From Flavobacterium sp. BFFFF1 (GTDB lineage Bacteria > Bacteroidota > Bacteroidia > Flavobacteriales > Flavobacteriaceae): a DNA stretch of 64,000 nucleotides. The stretch lies in the NCBI RefSeq assembly GCF_002256285.1, contig NZ_NKJE01000013.1:45844-109843 (forward strand). The letters run 5' to 3'. The position numbers were made by a program, and so were the translations under genes. This document shows, piece after piece, positions 17,077-28,400 of the stretch. A model generated the notes under the pieces. The model ran no database searches and had not been told where the DNA came from. It saw nothing but the letters and a program-made list of their open reading frames with translations. Every line of letters begins with the position of its first letter. The first letter of the stretch is position 1.

Positions 17077-18903
17077 TTAACGCACCATTTTCAATACCAC
17101 ACCATCGGCGTTCCGAATGAAGTAAACGCCTTTCGAAAGCGTACTAATGTTTAAATCGGTAACTTGATCTGCCTTCATCACCTGTTTTCCGCTGAGGTCT
17201 GAAATCGTAATATCTGAAGCTGTATTAAAATGAATCGTATTGCCGTTTGCCGGATTTGGATAAAAACTGAAGCGATTCGTTTTCTGAATATCATCTGTCG
17301 ATAACTGCACATTCGTGAAACCAATATCGTCTATTGCCAACTGGGCGCGACTGCCTGTGCCGCTGATGTAATAATACACCCACCTGATTTGCACGACTTC
17401 CTGGTAAAAACATTCCGCAGGCAATGGCGTGACGAAAGTTTGAAAGGTATTGTCCTCGCCGCTGATATAATCCTGAACGGTTGGGAACTCTGTCCATCCC
17501 GTGTTGGGATTTCCGTTGCCATTCCCGATGCGGTATTGCATCCTGATTCCATAAACACGATTGTTTTTCAGTATCGTCCTCGCGGTCCAGTTAAGGTCTG
17601 CCGATATGGCAAGAGGCATATCGAGTCCGCCAATCGTTCCCAGTGTGCTGATCGCAAGCACTACGGCTCCGGCACGGCCATTGTCAATTACGGCTCCTGC
17701 TGCCTGCGTTGGGTCTGAACCATCGCAAACACCTGTATATTGTGAATTACCTGTATTAACAAAAGAAACGCCATTGTCTCCCTCGCCAAAAAATCTGGAC
17801 CTGTTTGTCAGGTTATATAGACAATGCCAGTCTTCGGTAAACTGCACGTTAAGGTCTGGATCTGTAATTCCGTGCGTCCAAAAAGCCATATTCGCTGGGA
17901 AAGTATTCATTGCTGAAGCAGGGTCCCAAGCGGTGAAAATGGGCGCCATACCTTCATATATCTGGATCGGCTCCGGGTTGGTTACACTAATACTGGATGC
18001 AGTTCCCGAAAGCGCTACTTCAGCGTTCGCTACGCCTGGCGTGCTGATGGTCAGTGTGCCGGTGTAATCGCCTGCTGTCAATACATTCATCCTAACGTAA
18101 ATTACGGTTTCCGCAACAACTCCATCCGTTGCAGCCAGTGCAATAACGGCTCCGTAGGTCCCGTTTTGGGTTTCTGACATTTCAAAGCCTTCTGTAATAT
18201 TTAAGATGATGTTGCCCGTTAGGTTACTGCCCGATACATTTACTGTATGGGTTGGCGACGGCGACCCCAATACCTGGGTGAAAGTCATCGCAGTTTCATC
18301 AACAGCAAGTTGTGGTGCTGAAGATTGTGCAATCGACACATTATCAATTACTAATTTTCCTGCCGTACCGCTTCCATCACCCCTGGTCACTTTAAAACGG
18401 ACCAGAACGCCGCTTTGGTTGTTTGCAGCCGCTGGCAACGCATAGCTATAATCTGCGAAATCTACCTGATCTGCATTTGGAAGGGATGCGACTTGCTGGG
18501 TGCCAATCCATGTTACGCCTGCATCGAGCGAGGTTTCCATGATGAGGATGACATTCCTGGTTCCTGTCCCATCACCATTGAGCATCGATTTTGCCTTAAA
18601 GCTGAAAGCCAGCGAAGTGGCAGACGTCATGTCAAGACTCACGCGCACATCACCGGTAAACGAACTGGTGGGGATGATGCTTAATGCAGCTGGCGCCGAA
18701 AAATACACGGTCTCATCGCGAAAAATCCGGGTTGCCGTGGCAGGTGGATTCACCAGATTCCCGGTCCAGTTCGGGATAAATTCGATATCGGTACCTTCTG
18801 TAAACGCCATGTCAAAGGTTTCGGATGCCGGAAAACTGCCGACTTGGGCAATTGAATTTACTGCGCTGAGCAATAAAAATGTAAAGAGTATTTTTTTAAT
18901 CAT
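17077..18903 (-). CDS. Secreted T9SS type A protein with choice-of-anchor-like domains (608 aa)
   Basis: The function is unknown; it is exported by T9SS. It has a signal peptide (MIKKILFTFLLLSAVNSIAQ). A first beta-sandwich domain (about 25-210) has the ASETFD start and KLVIDNVSI end typical of cleaved-adhesin/choice-of-anchor domains. An Ig-like domain follows (about 213-318, VNVSGSNLTGNIILN and AGDYTGTLTIS). A second large domain (about 325-540) ends AQLAIDDIGFTNV. The type A sorting tail starts FSFYPNPANG and ends VVLKMVR. It is the last gene of a four-gene operon, 7 nt after the porin gene, and a terminator follows. Jelly-roll domains of this kind often bind carbohydrate or calcium, but no specific residues prove it here. 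Confidence 0.8.
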   Translation of the reverse strand: MIKKILFTFLLLSAVNSIAQVGSFPASETFDMAFTEGTDIEFIPNWTGNLVNPPATATRIFRDETVYFSAPAALSIIPTSSFTGDVRVSLDMTSATSLAFSFKAKSMLNGDGTGTRNVILIMETSLDAGVTWIGTQQVASLPNADQVDFADYSYALPAAANNQSGVLVRFKVTRGDGSGTAGKLVIDNVSIAQSSAPQLAVDETAMTFTQVLGSPSPTHTVNVSGSNLTGNIILNITEGFEMSETQNGTYGAVIALAATDGVVAETVIYVRMNVLTAGDYTGTLTISTPGVANAEVALSGTASSISVTNPEPIQIYEGMAPIFTAWDPASAMNTFPANMAFWTHGITDPDLNVQFTEDWHCLYNLTNRSRFFGEGDNGVSFVNTGNSQYTGVCDGSDPTQAAGAVIDNGRAGAVVLAISTLGTIGGLDMPLAISADLNWTARTILKNNRVYGIRMQYRIGNGNGNPNTGWTEFPTVQDYISGEDNTFQTFVTPLPAECFYQEVVQIRWVYYYISGTGSRAQLAIDDIGFTNVQLSTDDIQKTNRFSFYPNPANGNTIHFNTASDITISDLSGKQVMKADQVTDLNISTLSKGVYFIRNADGVVLKMVR

Positions 18904-18910
18904 AATGGTG

Positions 18911-20086
18911 TTATTTAAAGTTTAATTGAATCCCAAGTCTATATTGTTCCTGCCATTTGAATGGATCTATGGTCTCTTCTTTCAGGATGTTAAAGTACTG
19001 AAATTTTATCATAGCGTCAAAACCATCAATCTGATAAGCAATCGCCGGCGAAAATCTTCTGGAATTCCCCCGAACAAGATCATTGAGGTCCAGTTGTTCA
19101 TACCGGGCAGATACAATCGTTTTAAGGCTTTTTGCAAAATAATTCACCTGCGCCACATAACCACCAGCCAGGAAGTAACCCCCAGTTTGTGCTGCCGTCA
19201 GGTTATGCAGCAACGGATCGTTTGCCAATTGCGGCATGCCTTTAATCTGGTGCATTTCAAATTGCGCTGAAAAGCCCATGTATTGGAATGCAGCATCAAA
19301 TCCATACACATACCTTTTGCCGTTGATGACTTTCAATCCGTATTCGCCGGTAGCATTGTCAGGGAAAACTTCACCATCAGGCAATGCTTTATTGGCATAA
19401 CGTGCGTTAATGCCCACCGTAAACATCGGAATTGGCGTAATCCGGTCGTCAATTTCTCTGTACCTGAACCTCGAGGGATATGAGAAGTCAACCCGCGCAG
19501 CATATTCCGGTTGGCCACTGGCATCATTATCACCGTTTAAGGAAAGTTCCCCCAGTCCGGTATAGATGCCGGCATAGGCGTTAATACGCTGATTCCAGAA
19601 ATCTTTCATGACCGTAACGCCCACATCCCTTTGGCTGAAAACATCACCCCTTGTCAAGTCGGCTCTTTGCCAGTACGTCGAAAAGGTGAATGGAACCATG
19701 GAACTCCTGGAATAAAATAATTTGCCATAACCCGCCTGGATCTCTACGAATTTCAGGCCTTTGTATTTAATGTAGGCATCTGCAAGCCCTGGATTTTCCG
19801 GATCGGGCTGGGCGTTGTTGTTGTTTGCGGCCATATCGGCAAAATCCACCTGAAGTTCATATTCCCAGGTATTCCCGATGCGGCCTTCCAGTTGTAATTC
19901 GGCGTCACGCAACTTAAATCGGTCTTTGTCTTTTGCAAGTTCGCCCGTTTTAAGCAACCTGTAATTGTAGTAAGCGGATACCCCGCCCGAAATTTCAAGC
20001 GTGTGGTTTCCGTTGGAAATGGTGAGTTGCGCAAAAGCGCCCGAAACCGAAAACAATAGAACAAGATAAGAATACAAATTTTTCAT
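18911..20086 (-). CDS. OprO/OprP-type porin (391 aa)
   Basis: It is an outer-membrane beta-barrel of the phosphate-selective porin family (OprO/OprP-like). It has a signal peptide ending AFAQ (residues 1-20), then HTLEISGGVSAYYNYR, FKLRDAELQLEGRIGNTWEYELQVDF and LADAYIKYKGLKFVEIQAGYGK. These early strands are typical of OprO/P proteins. The C-terminus ends in an amphipathic strand (YRLGIQLNFK). The family name does not prove phosphate selectivity; pyrophosphate, sulphate or general anions are possible. The start follows the previous stop by one nucleotide, so it is translationally coupled to the propeller protein upstream. Confidence 0.85.
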   Translation of the reverse strand: MKNLYSYLVLLFSVSGAFAQLTISNGNHTLEISGGVSAYYNYRLLKTGELAKDKDRFKLRDAELQLEGRIGNTWEYELQVDFADMAANNNNAQPDPENPGLADAYIKYKGLKFVEIQAGYGKLFYSRSSMVPFTFSTYWQRADLTRGDVFSQRDVGVTVMKDFWNQRINAYAGIYTGLGELSLNGDNDASGQPEYAARVDFSYPSRFRYREIDDRITPIPMFTVGINARYANKALPDGEVFPDNATGEYGLKVINGKRYVYGFDAAFQYMGFSAQFEMHQIKGMPQLANDPLLHNLTAAQTGGYFLAGGYVAQVNYFAKSLKTIVSARYEQLDLNDLVRGNSRRFSPAIAYQIDGFDAMIKFQYFNILKEETIDPFKWQEQYRLGIQLNFK

Positions 20087-20087
20087 G

Positions 20088-20816
20088 TTATTGTTTTTCA
20101 GGGTTTTTAAAGAAATAGAGCGTTTTCATATCATCTGAGATTACCAGCAAATTCCCAGCTTTGTCGAAAGCAAGGCCTTCCGGATTGATTAACGGAAGCG
20201 TCCACTTTGCGGTTACCTCATACGTTTTTGGATTCAGCCTGAAGAGGGTCCTGTCTTCATCGCTGAGCAGCCACAAAGCGTTATTATAATAAGTTGCCGC
20301 GGAGATGTCCCGCGCTATTTTGGACAGGTTGATTTCATTTTCTACTTTCAGATCGGTGTCGAGTTCAAAAAGATAAACAGGGTCTTTTTCGGTTAGGATT
20401 ACAAATTTGTTTTTGGCTTTGTTAAACGTAAGCGCCTCATAACCTTTATTCCTGCCGCCGGAATAACTCAGGTTAACCGTCCGGATGAGTTTCAGCGTAG
20501 CCGCATCAAAGATTTTTACCTTCCGCGTGGTTTCTTCGACCGCGTAAACAAATTTGTCGTCAGCGTATACCGCTTCGTCATCAATGCCAAGGTAATCTGC
20601 CTTACGGAGTATGCTTCCTTCGAGGTCCGTTTCGAATAAGTAGCCGCTATCGCTGACCACGTACATTTTCGTTCCGTCTGCACTAATGCAAACGTCCGAA
20701 GGTTCCGGAATTTGAAGTGAAATGTGCTTTTCAGGCTTAATGGCCGTTGGTTTTTGTGCTTGTATGGCCACCGTTGTAAGCAACAATGCAGCCACACTAA
20801 GTTTTAAGTTGATCAT
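20088..20816 (-). CDS. SdiA-regulated/YjiK-like beta-propeller protein (242 aa)
   Basis: It is an exported protein with a signal peptide (AALLLTTVAIQAQ). The remainder consists of propeller-type blades such as EPSDVCISADGTKMYVVSDSG, LGIDDEAVYADDKFVYAVEE, GYEALTFNKAKNKFVILTE and NPEGLAFDKAGNLLVISDD. These match the SdiA-regulated (YjiK) family, whose biochemical role is not established; some relatives are compared with phytase-like propellers. The repeated acidic residues in E(A/G)L/DE(A) turns could bind metal. Its ATG overlaps the previous stop (ATGA), and the porin starts 1 nt after its stop, so the set is tightly coupled. Confidence 0.78.
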   Translation of the reverse strand: MINLKLSVAALLLTTVAIQAQKPTAIKPEKHISLQIPEPSDVCISADGTKMYVVSDSGYLFETDLEGSILRKADYLGIDDEAVYADDKFVYAVEETTRKVKIFDAATLKLIRTVNLSYSGGRNKGYEALTFNKAKNKFVILTEKDPVYLFELDTDLKVENEINLSKIARDISAATYYNNALWLLSDEDRTLFRLNPKTYEVTAKWTLPLINPEGLAFDKAGNLLVISDDMKTLYFFKNPEKQ

Positions 20817-22282
20817 AAGTTGTTTCCGTGGATGGTTATATTGTCAAAGCGATTATTCCCGCTGGCGCCCGATGCTGTCGCGCCAGAGAAATTGATCCTG
20901 AAAATGAAGTTTGGATTATTCAAAACGCCGGCTATGCCTGTAAGATCAATGGCAACGAGCTCAAAGTTGGGCTCTGCGGCCGGACTGTAAGTAGTGATGG
21001 GTAGTGAAGTGGTAATGAAGTTGACACCGTCAATACTATAAGAATATTGTTGTTCCGTGGCACCGGAACCTGTTCTTTCGGTAGCAAACCGAATGACGAT
21101 ATTCGTATAGCCAACAGTTGATGCTTTGATATCGAGGTTTCTGGTGTTGCTTGGATTCCTTACGCGCAAGCCCAAGCCCTCAACGGCTCCGTTCTGTACA
21201 TTGATCAGTGATCCGGGTGTAACCTGGTCCATATAACCGGCACCTGTCCCCGGATAAGTAATCGTCCCGGCACTGGTAGTCAGGCTTACATCCGAATTAA
21301 CAGTCGTAAGGGTTCCCGTAGGCAGCGCGTTGAAATTCCAATAATGAATCAGCGCCGCAACAGGCATGGGATTAACAGTGATGCTGAGTGTTGTTGTGGT
21401 GTTCCCGAATGCATTGGAAGCTGTGACAGTATAAGTAGTCGCCGGGCTTTCTGACGCCGGTGTGCCACTGATGATGCCGGTCTCATTGTCAATCGACAAT
21501 CCATCAGGAAGGGCAGGGGAAATGGTGTAGGAAATTACACTTCCGGTCACCGTAGGATGAAGCGGTGTAATCTCAGTATTGACTGTAAAGGAATTGTTAT
21601 TGTTGTATTGCAAAGCCGATGGCGCAACACCTGCGGTCAGCGGTTCTGCTTCCAGCGTCAGGTTGTCAAAACGGTTATTCCCTGTAGCTCCGGATGCGTT
21701 GGTACCGCCGAAGGCAATCTTTATTTTAAAATTAGGGTTGTTGTCTGTTTCAGATATTCCGGAAAAATCAAGTGTTACCAAATCATTAACCGGGTCTTCC
21801 GGTGCGCTGTAGCTGTTTGTTTCGAGGTTTGTGGCTGTAAAATTTACGCCATCGGTGGTGTATGTATAGCTTTGCTGGGTGGCACCTGATCCGCTTCGGG
21901 CTGTGGCAAACTTCACAACCGCTTTTTTAAAGCCTGTTGTCGGCACCGAGATAAGCAGGTAGCGCGTGTCGCTTGGGTTTCTGGCTCGCAGTCCGGCACC
22001 GTCGATGTCTGAGTTTCTGGCATTTGTGGTGTATCCCGGCGCAAAGTCGTCCATATAACCGGTACCGTCGCCTTCGTAGGAAATCGATGCCTGTCCGGGT
22101 AAAAGGCTCATGTCAGGCAGTGCTTCCATCAATGTGCCGGAAGGCAGCGCATTGAAATTCCAATAATGTACCAAGACTGCTTCCGGATTGGTAATGACGG
22201 TCGGTTCAGCAATGTCCCTGTCGGAAGTACAGGCTGTAATCAATGAAAGCGCAATAATTAAGCTACAGTAGAAATGCCTCAT
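20813..22282 (-). CDS. Lipoprotein with duplicated anchor domain around an Ig domain (489 aa)
   Basis: The function is unknown. A lipoprotein signal peptide ends LITAC with the acylated Cys18. The mature protein has two copies of the same domain of about 180 residues, at about 36-215 and 308-489. Each starts HYWNFNALP(S/T)GTL and contains GLR(A/V)RNPS(D/N)TR, then FAT(A/E)R(S/T)GSGAT, and ends GNNRFDN. Between them lies a He_PIG-type Ig domain (about 218-303, LPDGLSIDNETGIISGTP). The fold resembles choice-of-anchor jelly rolls, so it may bind a glycan or surface polymer. It is the first gene of the operon. Its stop overlaps the next start as ATGA. Confidence 0.75.
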   Translation of the reverse strand: MRHFYCSLIIALSLITACTSDRDIAEPTVITNPEAVLVHYWNFNALPSGTLMEALPDMSLLPGQASISYEGDGTGYMDDFAPGYTTNARNSDIDGAGLRARNPSDTRYLLISVPTTGFKKAVVKFATARSGSGATQQSYTYTTDGVNFTATNLETNSYSAPEDPVNDLVTLDFSGISETDNNPNFKIKIAFGGTNASGATGNNRFDNLTLEAEPLTAGVAPSALQYNNNNSFTVNTEITPLHPTVTGSVISYTISPALPDGLSIDNETGIISGTPASESPATTYTVTASNAFGNTTTTLSITVNPMPVAALIHYWNFNALPTGTLTTVNSDVSLTTSAGTITYPGTGAGYMDQVTPGSLINVQNGAVEGLGLRVRNPSNTRNLDIKASTVGYTNIVIRFATERTGSGATEQQYSYSIDGVNFITTSLPITTYSPAAEPNFELVAIDLTGIAGVLNNPNFIFRINFSGATASGASGNNRFDNITIHGNNL

Positions 22283-22350
22283 GTTTTTTTTCCAAAGGTA
22301 TACGCTGAAAAAAATGGGCAGGTTATCGAATTATTATCTGATTGTTACTT

Positions 22351-22377
22351 AAAAAAAAGCCTCCCGAAGGAGGCTTT
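22351..22377 (-). terminator. UUCG-tetraloop terminator of the second giant adhesin
   Basis: On the minus strand AAAGCCTCC and GGAGGCTTT close a TTCG loop and a T8 run follows. It is almost identical to the terminator at 6802-6829. Confidence 0.85.
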
Positions 22378-22400
22378 CATAAATTGAAACGATATTAAAA

Positions 22401-25400
22401 TTAATAAGCTACTTTTTTGCTTACGGTTTTATTGTCGTCTGAAGTAATCTGTACAATAAGTACCTGTTGCTCGGCTTTGAACTGGTTTACTACAAAAGTA
22501 GTACCATTGATGTTATTTTTCTCAAACAACAATCTTCCACGGATGTCAAATATTTTGACAGTTTCCATAGTCGCCGCACCAGTGCTGATGTTAAGCATTC
22601 CATTTTGTTTAAAGATCACAACACTGTTGTCATCGAATGCAGGTGTTCCTACTCCAAGCGGTGCACTTTGGTAAACTAACTCGAGACGGTTTGCGAAAGT
22701 ACCTTCACTTGCCGTGAAAGTGTAGTCACCGTTTTTAATATTGTGGTAGGTACCGTTAAAGTTGTCCTTGATAAAGATATCCTGCTCACCCGCGAACAAT
22801 CCGTCCGTATGATCCAGATTGATGGTATAAGTTCCTGCTGTTACAGCACGGAAGCCTAATGCTACCACATCTGTATTCACAAATGGAAGCGCTTTACCCT
22901 GGATGGTGTAAGCAGCATTATCAAGTTGGTTATAAACGGCTGAACTTGATGCTTCAATCGCTTTACCATCAAATGCCAAATCAACATCATTGGTTGCACC
23001 AGCCACATATCCTAAAAGCATTTGGTTAAGTGTGTTGCCCTCTGCATTTTTCAGGTTAAGCCAGATACGGCCATTTTCCGAATCGGAAACGTTATTTGCA
23101 TTCCTGAAAAATTGGTTACTGTGGTTGTCTGCACGCAACGCGTTAGTGAACGTAACTACCGTTGGTGTCGCTACCTGAACCACAAATCCCTGTCCTGTCT
23201 GGATAAAACCGTTTGGCGCTTCACTTCCTGATGGCGATGCAGATCCCGTTCCGTTGAAAGTAGCATAGTTTTCACCTGATGCTGCGCCCTGCGTTTTGTG
23301 TGTCCAGAAGTACAGTGTACCTAATGTTGGGTTAGCAGTAAGGAAAGCTGTAGCGTTTACAGGCGATGGGTAAGGGTTACCAATCATATTATATCCTTGT
23401 CCGTCATGTGTCGTTTGCACGGTAAGTGTTCCATTATTCGGTTGTCCTTTGAATTTACCAGTCCATGTCACGACATTGTTTGTCAACGTATCGGCTGCCC
23501 TGATCATGTATCCTTTAGCAGGAGCAAATGTCGTTGTCAATGGATTCAGCGCTGCAAAATTGTTACCCGCTTCGTTAAGTTCATAGAACCGTGTAGCCAA
23601 TGTCGCTGTTGAGAATTGTCTCAATGTCTGAGGTCCGCTCACCGGTGAAGACCAGTAAACATAATCCTGACGTCTCATAGAAGCACTTCTTTTTACAGTA
23701 ACGTTACCTGAATTTGGCGTAACGGCATTTTGCTGAATAAGGTTTGCATTATTTTCAAAAGTCACATTCGTGTCGATTGGTTCAACGGTCAATTCATCCT
23801 GAAGTGTGATTGATGTATTTGGAGAAACCACTACCTGACCGAAATTCACATGCAGTGTTTTTGCCGAAATAGCACCGTTCGTTGCTGTAGTATAGTTTCC
23901 TTCAATAGCAGCAATCGAATTGATATCCGGCGCTCCGTTTGTCCATGAAACACCATCCCAGGTAGTGATTGTCCTTAAGGCCAGATCCCTGAATCGGATG
24001 CCATGCGTTGGATTTGTACCCGCAGTCATTTTGAATCTCAATCTACCGTTGTTGGTATTGTAAGCCGCAAGATCTATATCTTTTGTCAGGGTAAGGTACG
24101 TCGTTGAGGTTGGACTTAACGTTGTTCCTGATATTGGGTTATAAGTCAAACCACCATCTGTAGATACTTCTACGCTGATGGTCTGTCCTGAACTTCCGTT
24201 AAAAGTAGCAGCCGTATAAGTTAACTGAATCACACCAGAAGCATTGAAATCGATCACCGGTGTTTCCACTGAAGAATTATTTCCAACGATTTGCTCGTAT
24301 CCGCTTGATGGCGGGCTGGCTGTAAATGTCACGCCGTTAAAACCAAATCCTAAAGTCACTGCTTCGTTGTGCAAAGCCTGGGTACGGAAGGTGTTTACAT
24401 AAGATAAATCAAGTGGCGTCCTGACCGTACCGCTTAATGACACAAGTTTATCGGTAGCATTGCCACCGGAAATTGTCAATTCGCCAGTATAATTACCAGC
24501 AGACAATCCTGCCACAAGCCTTGTGTATACCGTAGTGGTTGCCAGGCTGTTTCCAGTGTAAGGCAACAATAAAGGACCAGCACTAAAGGATACGTTGTCA
24601 GTAGACAATTCATAGTCGGCGGAATCGCTTGAAACCGTGATGTCCCCTGAAGCTGGCGTAAGATTTCCACCCGTAACTGTAAATGATTTCGAAACAGATG
24701 GACCATTGCCAACGATGTAATCCATTGATGACAATGCAGTCAGCGAAACGTTTAGGTTTGTCGCAGAACTTGGTGTAATCTCACCGTCAAAATTAAAGTC
24801 ATTCACACTGAATGTTCCTCCGGTACCACCCCAACCGTAAAGCCTGAAGGTGATCGGTGTGGTAATGTTTTGGAATTCAGGTGTAGAAAGACTGATCAGC
24901 GAACCAAAAATGCCCGGTACAACCGTATTGGTATTAATGTCGGCAGTATAGTTGTCAACACTTGATCGCAATATAAAGTTCACAGGTCCCTGAGCAGAAG
25001 TCTGGCCCGTGTAAATAAAGTTTACAAGATCGATCTCGTTTGTTCCCTGTGGCGTTAATGTCCATTCAAAATAGTCGTTTGCATCCAGTGCCGTGGTGTT
25101 CCACGCAGTGGCACTGTACCTGTTGGCAGCCGAAGCAGCAGTAAGCCCGGTTCCTCTTCCGATGCCGCTGGCAGTCAGATTTGTGATGACAAACTGACCG
25201 TTCGTGTATGGGTTGGCCAAACTAGGGTTGGTATCTACAATCAGGTTATAGAATATTGGGTTAAATACATCAAAGACAACACTGTTTTTAGGATTCAGGC
25301 CGGTTGACGAAGCGGTCAACTGGAAGCCAGATCCAAACGCAGTATGCGTAAGCGTTGAAAATGTAGCCGTTCCTGTTCCTGCAGCCGGTGTAGCCGAAGC

Positions 25401-28400
25401 TGGTGTCATTGTACCCGTTGATACAACATTAATCTGGCCCAGGTAATCCAGGTCGGTATTATTGTTCGCATCAACCGCTTTAACAGTTACTGCTGGTGTC
25501 ATTGCTACGTTAATAAAAGCGTTTGACGCATTTTGTCCGTAAGCCAGGTCGGTAGCTGTTACCTCAATCCTGTTGGAATCTCCGGCAGTAGAAGTAGAAG
25601 CACCGCCTGCATTCGAGGTAGCAAAGATTGATCCGGCACTATCAGAAACTGCGGAAGTAACCAGCAACTTCGATTGGTTGTTATCCACTACTGTAGTTTT
25701 ATAAGTAGCCCTTACAGAGAATGATTTTGATGCACCTGAAGCCGCCTCGATTGAAAGCGAAGGGAAGTTCAGTGATGAAGCTGCAGGAATTTCTGCAATC
25801 TCATTGTTCAAGTCATCGTATAAAGCTACTTTTTCGTAATCCGACGCTGTTAATAATGTCAGGGTAAGATTAGTCAGTTTCGTAGTCAACGCATCACCTG
25901 GTGTACCGATGATATCGTTCACAAGGAATCTTCCGATTTCAAGGCTGCTTGCGGTAACATCAGTTCCGGTATAAGCCGCATAGTTGATGTTCTGGCTTTC
26001 GGTAAATGAAGGGTCAGCAGTGATCGTCGACACGGCATCACCCACTGGGCTAACCAGCAACCTTGGACTGCTGTAGGCTTCCGAACCGGTAACGGTACCT
26101 GTGGCTGCTTTTGGTGTTACACCGAAACGTACGTATTTATTAAGGTCAGTCGATGTAAGCTGGTACGAAATACCTGTAGCATTGAGAATCGCTCCTTCGT
26201 TAGATCCTGAGATATCATCAGCACGGAACCACCTGTACGTGCTTCCGGATTCAAGGTCACCTTCCGTATCGGTATAAGTATAGCTTCCTGTCAATGTTTG
26301 TCCGATGGTTGGCGTTCCTGATACAGCTACTGCAGTAGCAGTAGGCGCCTGGTTTGTTGGGGAGTAGGTAACCACACCATTTACAGACAGATCGCTCGCG
26401 GTTGAAACGGCAACGTCATAAATGTAAAACGTACCTGTGGTACTGCTCGCGCCGTAAGGAACAATCCTGAATGTAATCGTACTTGTCGAAGGTACATTCT
26501 GTAAAGCAGCAATACCCGTTAAATCCGTATTGCTGATAGTGGCTCCAGTACCGGCAGTGCTGGTCAATGAGAATGTGGTAATCGTCGTATAGGCCCCGGC
26601 ATCAATTTTGTACTGAAGTTCAGCTGAAGACGGTCCAGTAGAAGATCTTCTGTAGCTGAATGGGCTCAAAGAAGTTAATGACAATTTATAATCAGTATTT
26701 GCTTTTGTAGTAAAAGTCAAAACTTTATCACCTGAAATGGCGGCAGCACTATTCGCGGCCCATCCGATTCCTCCCCATCCTCTGGCAGCACCAGTAGCAG
26801 TTGGAACATTCGATGTGGCCACGCCAGTACCCCTGATCAGGGAACCGTTGGTTACATTGGCTGCATTTGTAGTCGGCACAAAAGGACTTGTTCCGAAGAA
26901 GTTAGCGCCTCCTATTTCTGTGCTGGTATTCCACGCGATAATAGAAACCGCAGCGGCAGTAACAGTCAGTGTTTGTGGTACTGAGGTCGCCGCGCTGTAA
27001 TTGACATTACCGGCTTGTGAAGCTGTGATTGTAGTCGTTCCCGCACCTACGATGGTAACGGTAGATCCTGATACCGTCGCTACAGCAGGGTTGGAACTGC
27101 TGTAAGAAACTGTAAGTCCTGACGATGCAGTCCCGGTAAGTGCATAGGGTGCGTCAGCAGTCGTTTTGTTTGCCAACGTACCGAAAGTAATCGTTTGTGT
27201 AGCCTGTGTAATGGTAAAGGCTGTGGCATTGCCGGAAGCCTGTACAAAAGTATAGTTTGTCGCAGACAATCCTGAGCCGTTTAGCGAGTAAGCAGCAACC
27301 GGGCTTAATGCAGTCGCGCTCGTAGTAAATGCCAACGTTCCGGTGGTTGCAGTCGCGATATTTTCTGAATTTACAAATCCTGTTACGCTTCCTGAGAACA
27401 CAGGGTTAGCTGTATTGTAAACCCTTGTCGCTGCATCAGCAACATAAGTCAATACCGCTGGATTGATTGACGCGGTGAATCCGGTCGTGTCAAGAATGTA
27501 ATTACCACTATCCGTTCCGGTAATCGATAGACCTGTAATGGCAATGCTATAATTTGAACCTGCATTCGCAGCAGGGAATGAAGCTGTCAAGGTACCTGTG
27601 AGGGTTACGTCTTCCGTTCCAATAACGCCGCTTAAGGCTGGTGTTCCGGTGATTGCGATAGTATCATTTCCATCATAAGTCTTGTTGTTGAAAGCAAAGC
27701 CCGTCAGGGTTAGTGTTTTTACGGTAATATTTGCTGTAAGACCTGTCGGTTGTGTCAGGCTGTAATTTCCTGCAGCACTTCCGGTTAAGCCATATCCTGT
27801 TGCAGTTACTGTAATTCCAGTTCCGACAGCAGCAGTTGCAAATGCAGCAGTACCTGAACTGAAGTCAAAAGACACATTTGAAGCATCAGCAGGGAAAACA
27901 CCGCTTAATACTGCAGTTCCCGTCAGGGTAGCTGTGGTATTTCCATTGTATTGTTTATTTGAAGCAGCAACGCCTGAAACGGTTACGGCTTTTGCAGTAA
28001 TGTCAGCAGTCAATCCTGAAGGCTGGGATAAGGTATATTTCGCATTATCAGCACCGCCTAAAGTAAGTGCAGCGGTAACCGGTTTGCTGGTTCCTGCATT
28101 GGCGTTGTTGAAAGTACCATTTCCGCTTACCGTAACATCGTCTGAACCGACGATACCTACTAAAGTAGCTCCTGAAATCGAAGCGGCATCGGTGGTGTCG
28201 TATTCCTTAGAAGCCGCTACTGCACCCGTTACCGTTAATGTTTTGGTGTTTACGGTTAATGATTGTAACACATCAACAGCAGGATTAAAAGCACTGTTGC
28301 CCGCCTGTTGCGCTGTGATTGTTGTCGTACCTGGCGCCACAACGGTAACGATATTGCCGCTAACGGTAGCTACTGCTGGGTTCGAACTCAAATACGTTAC

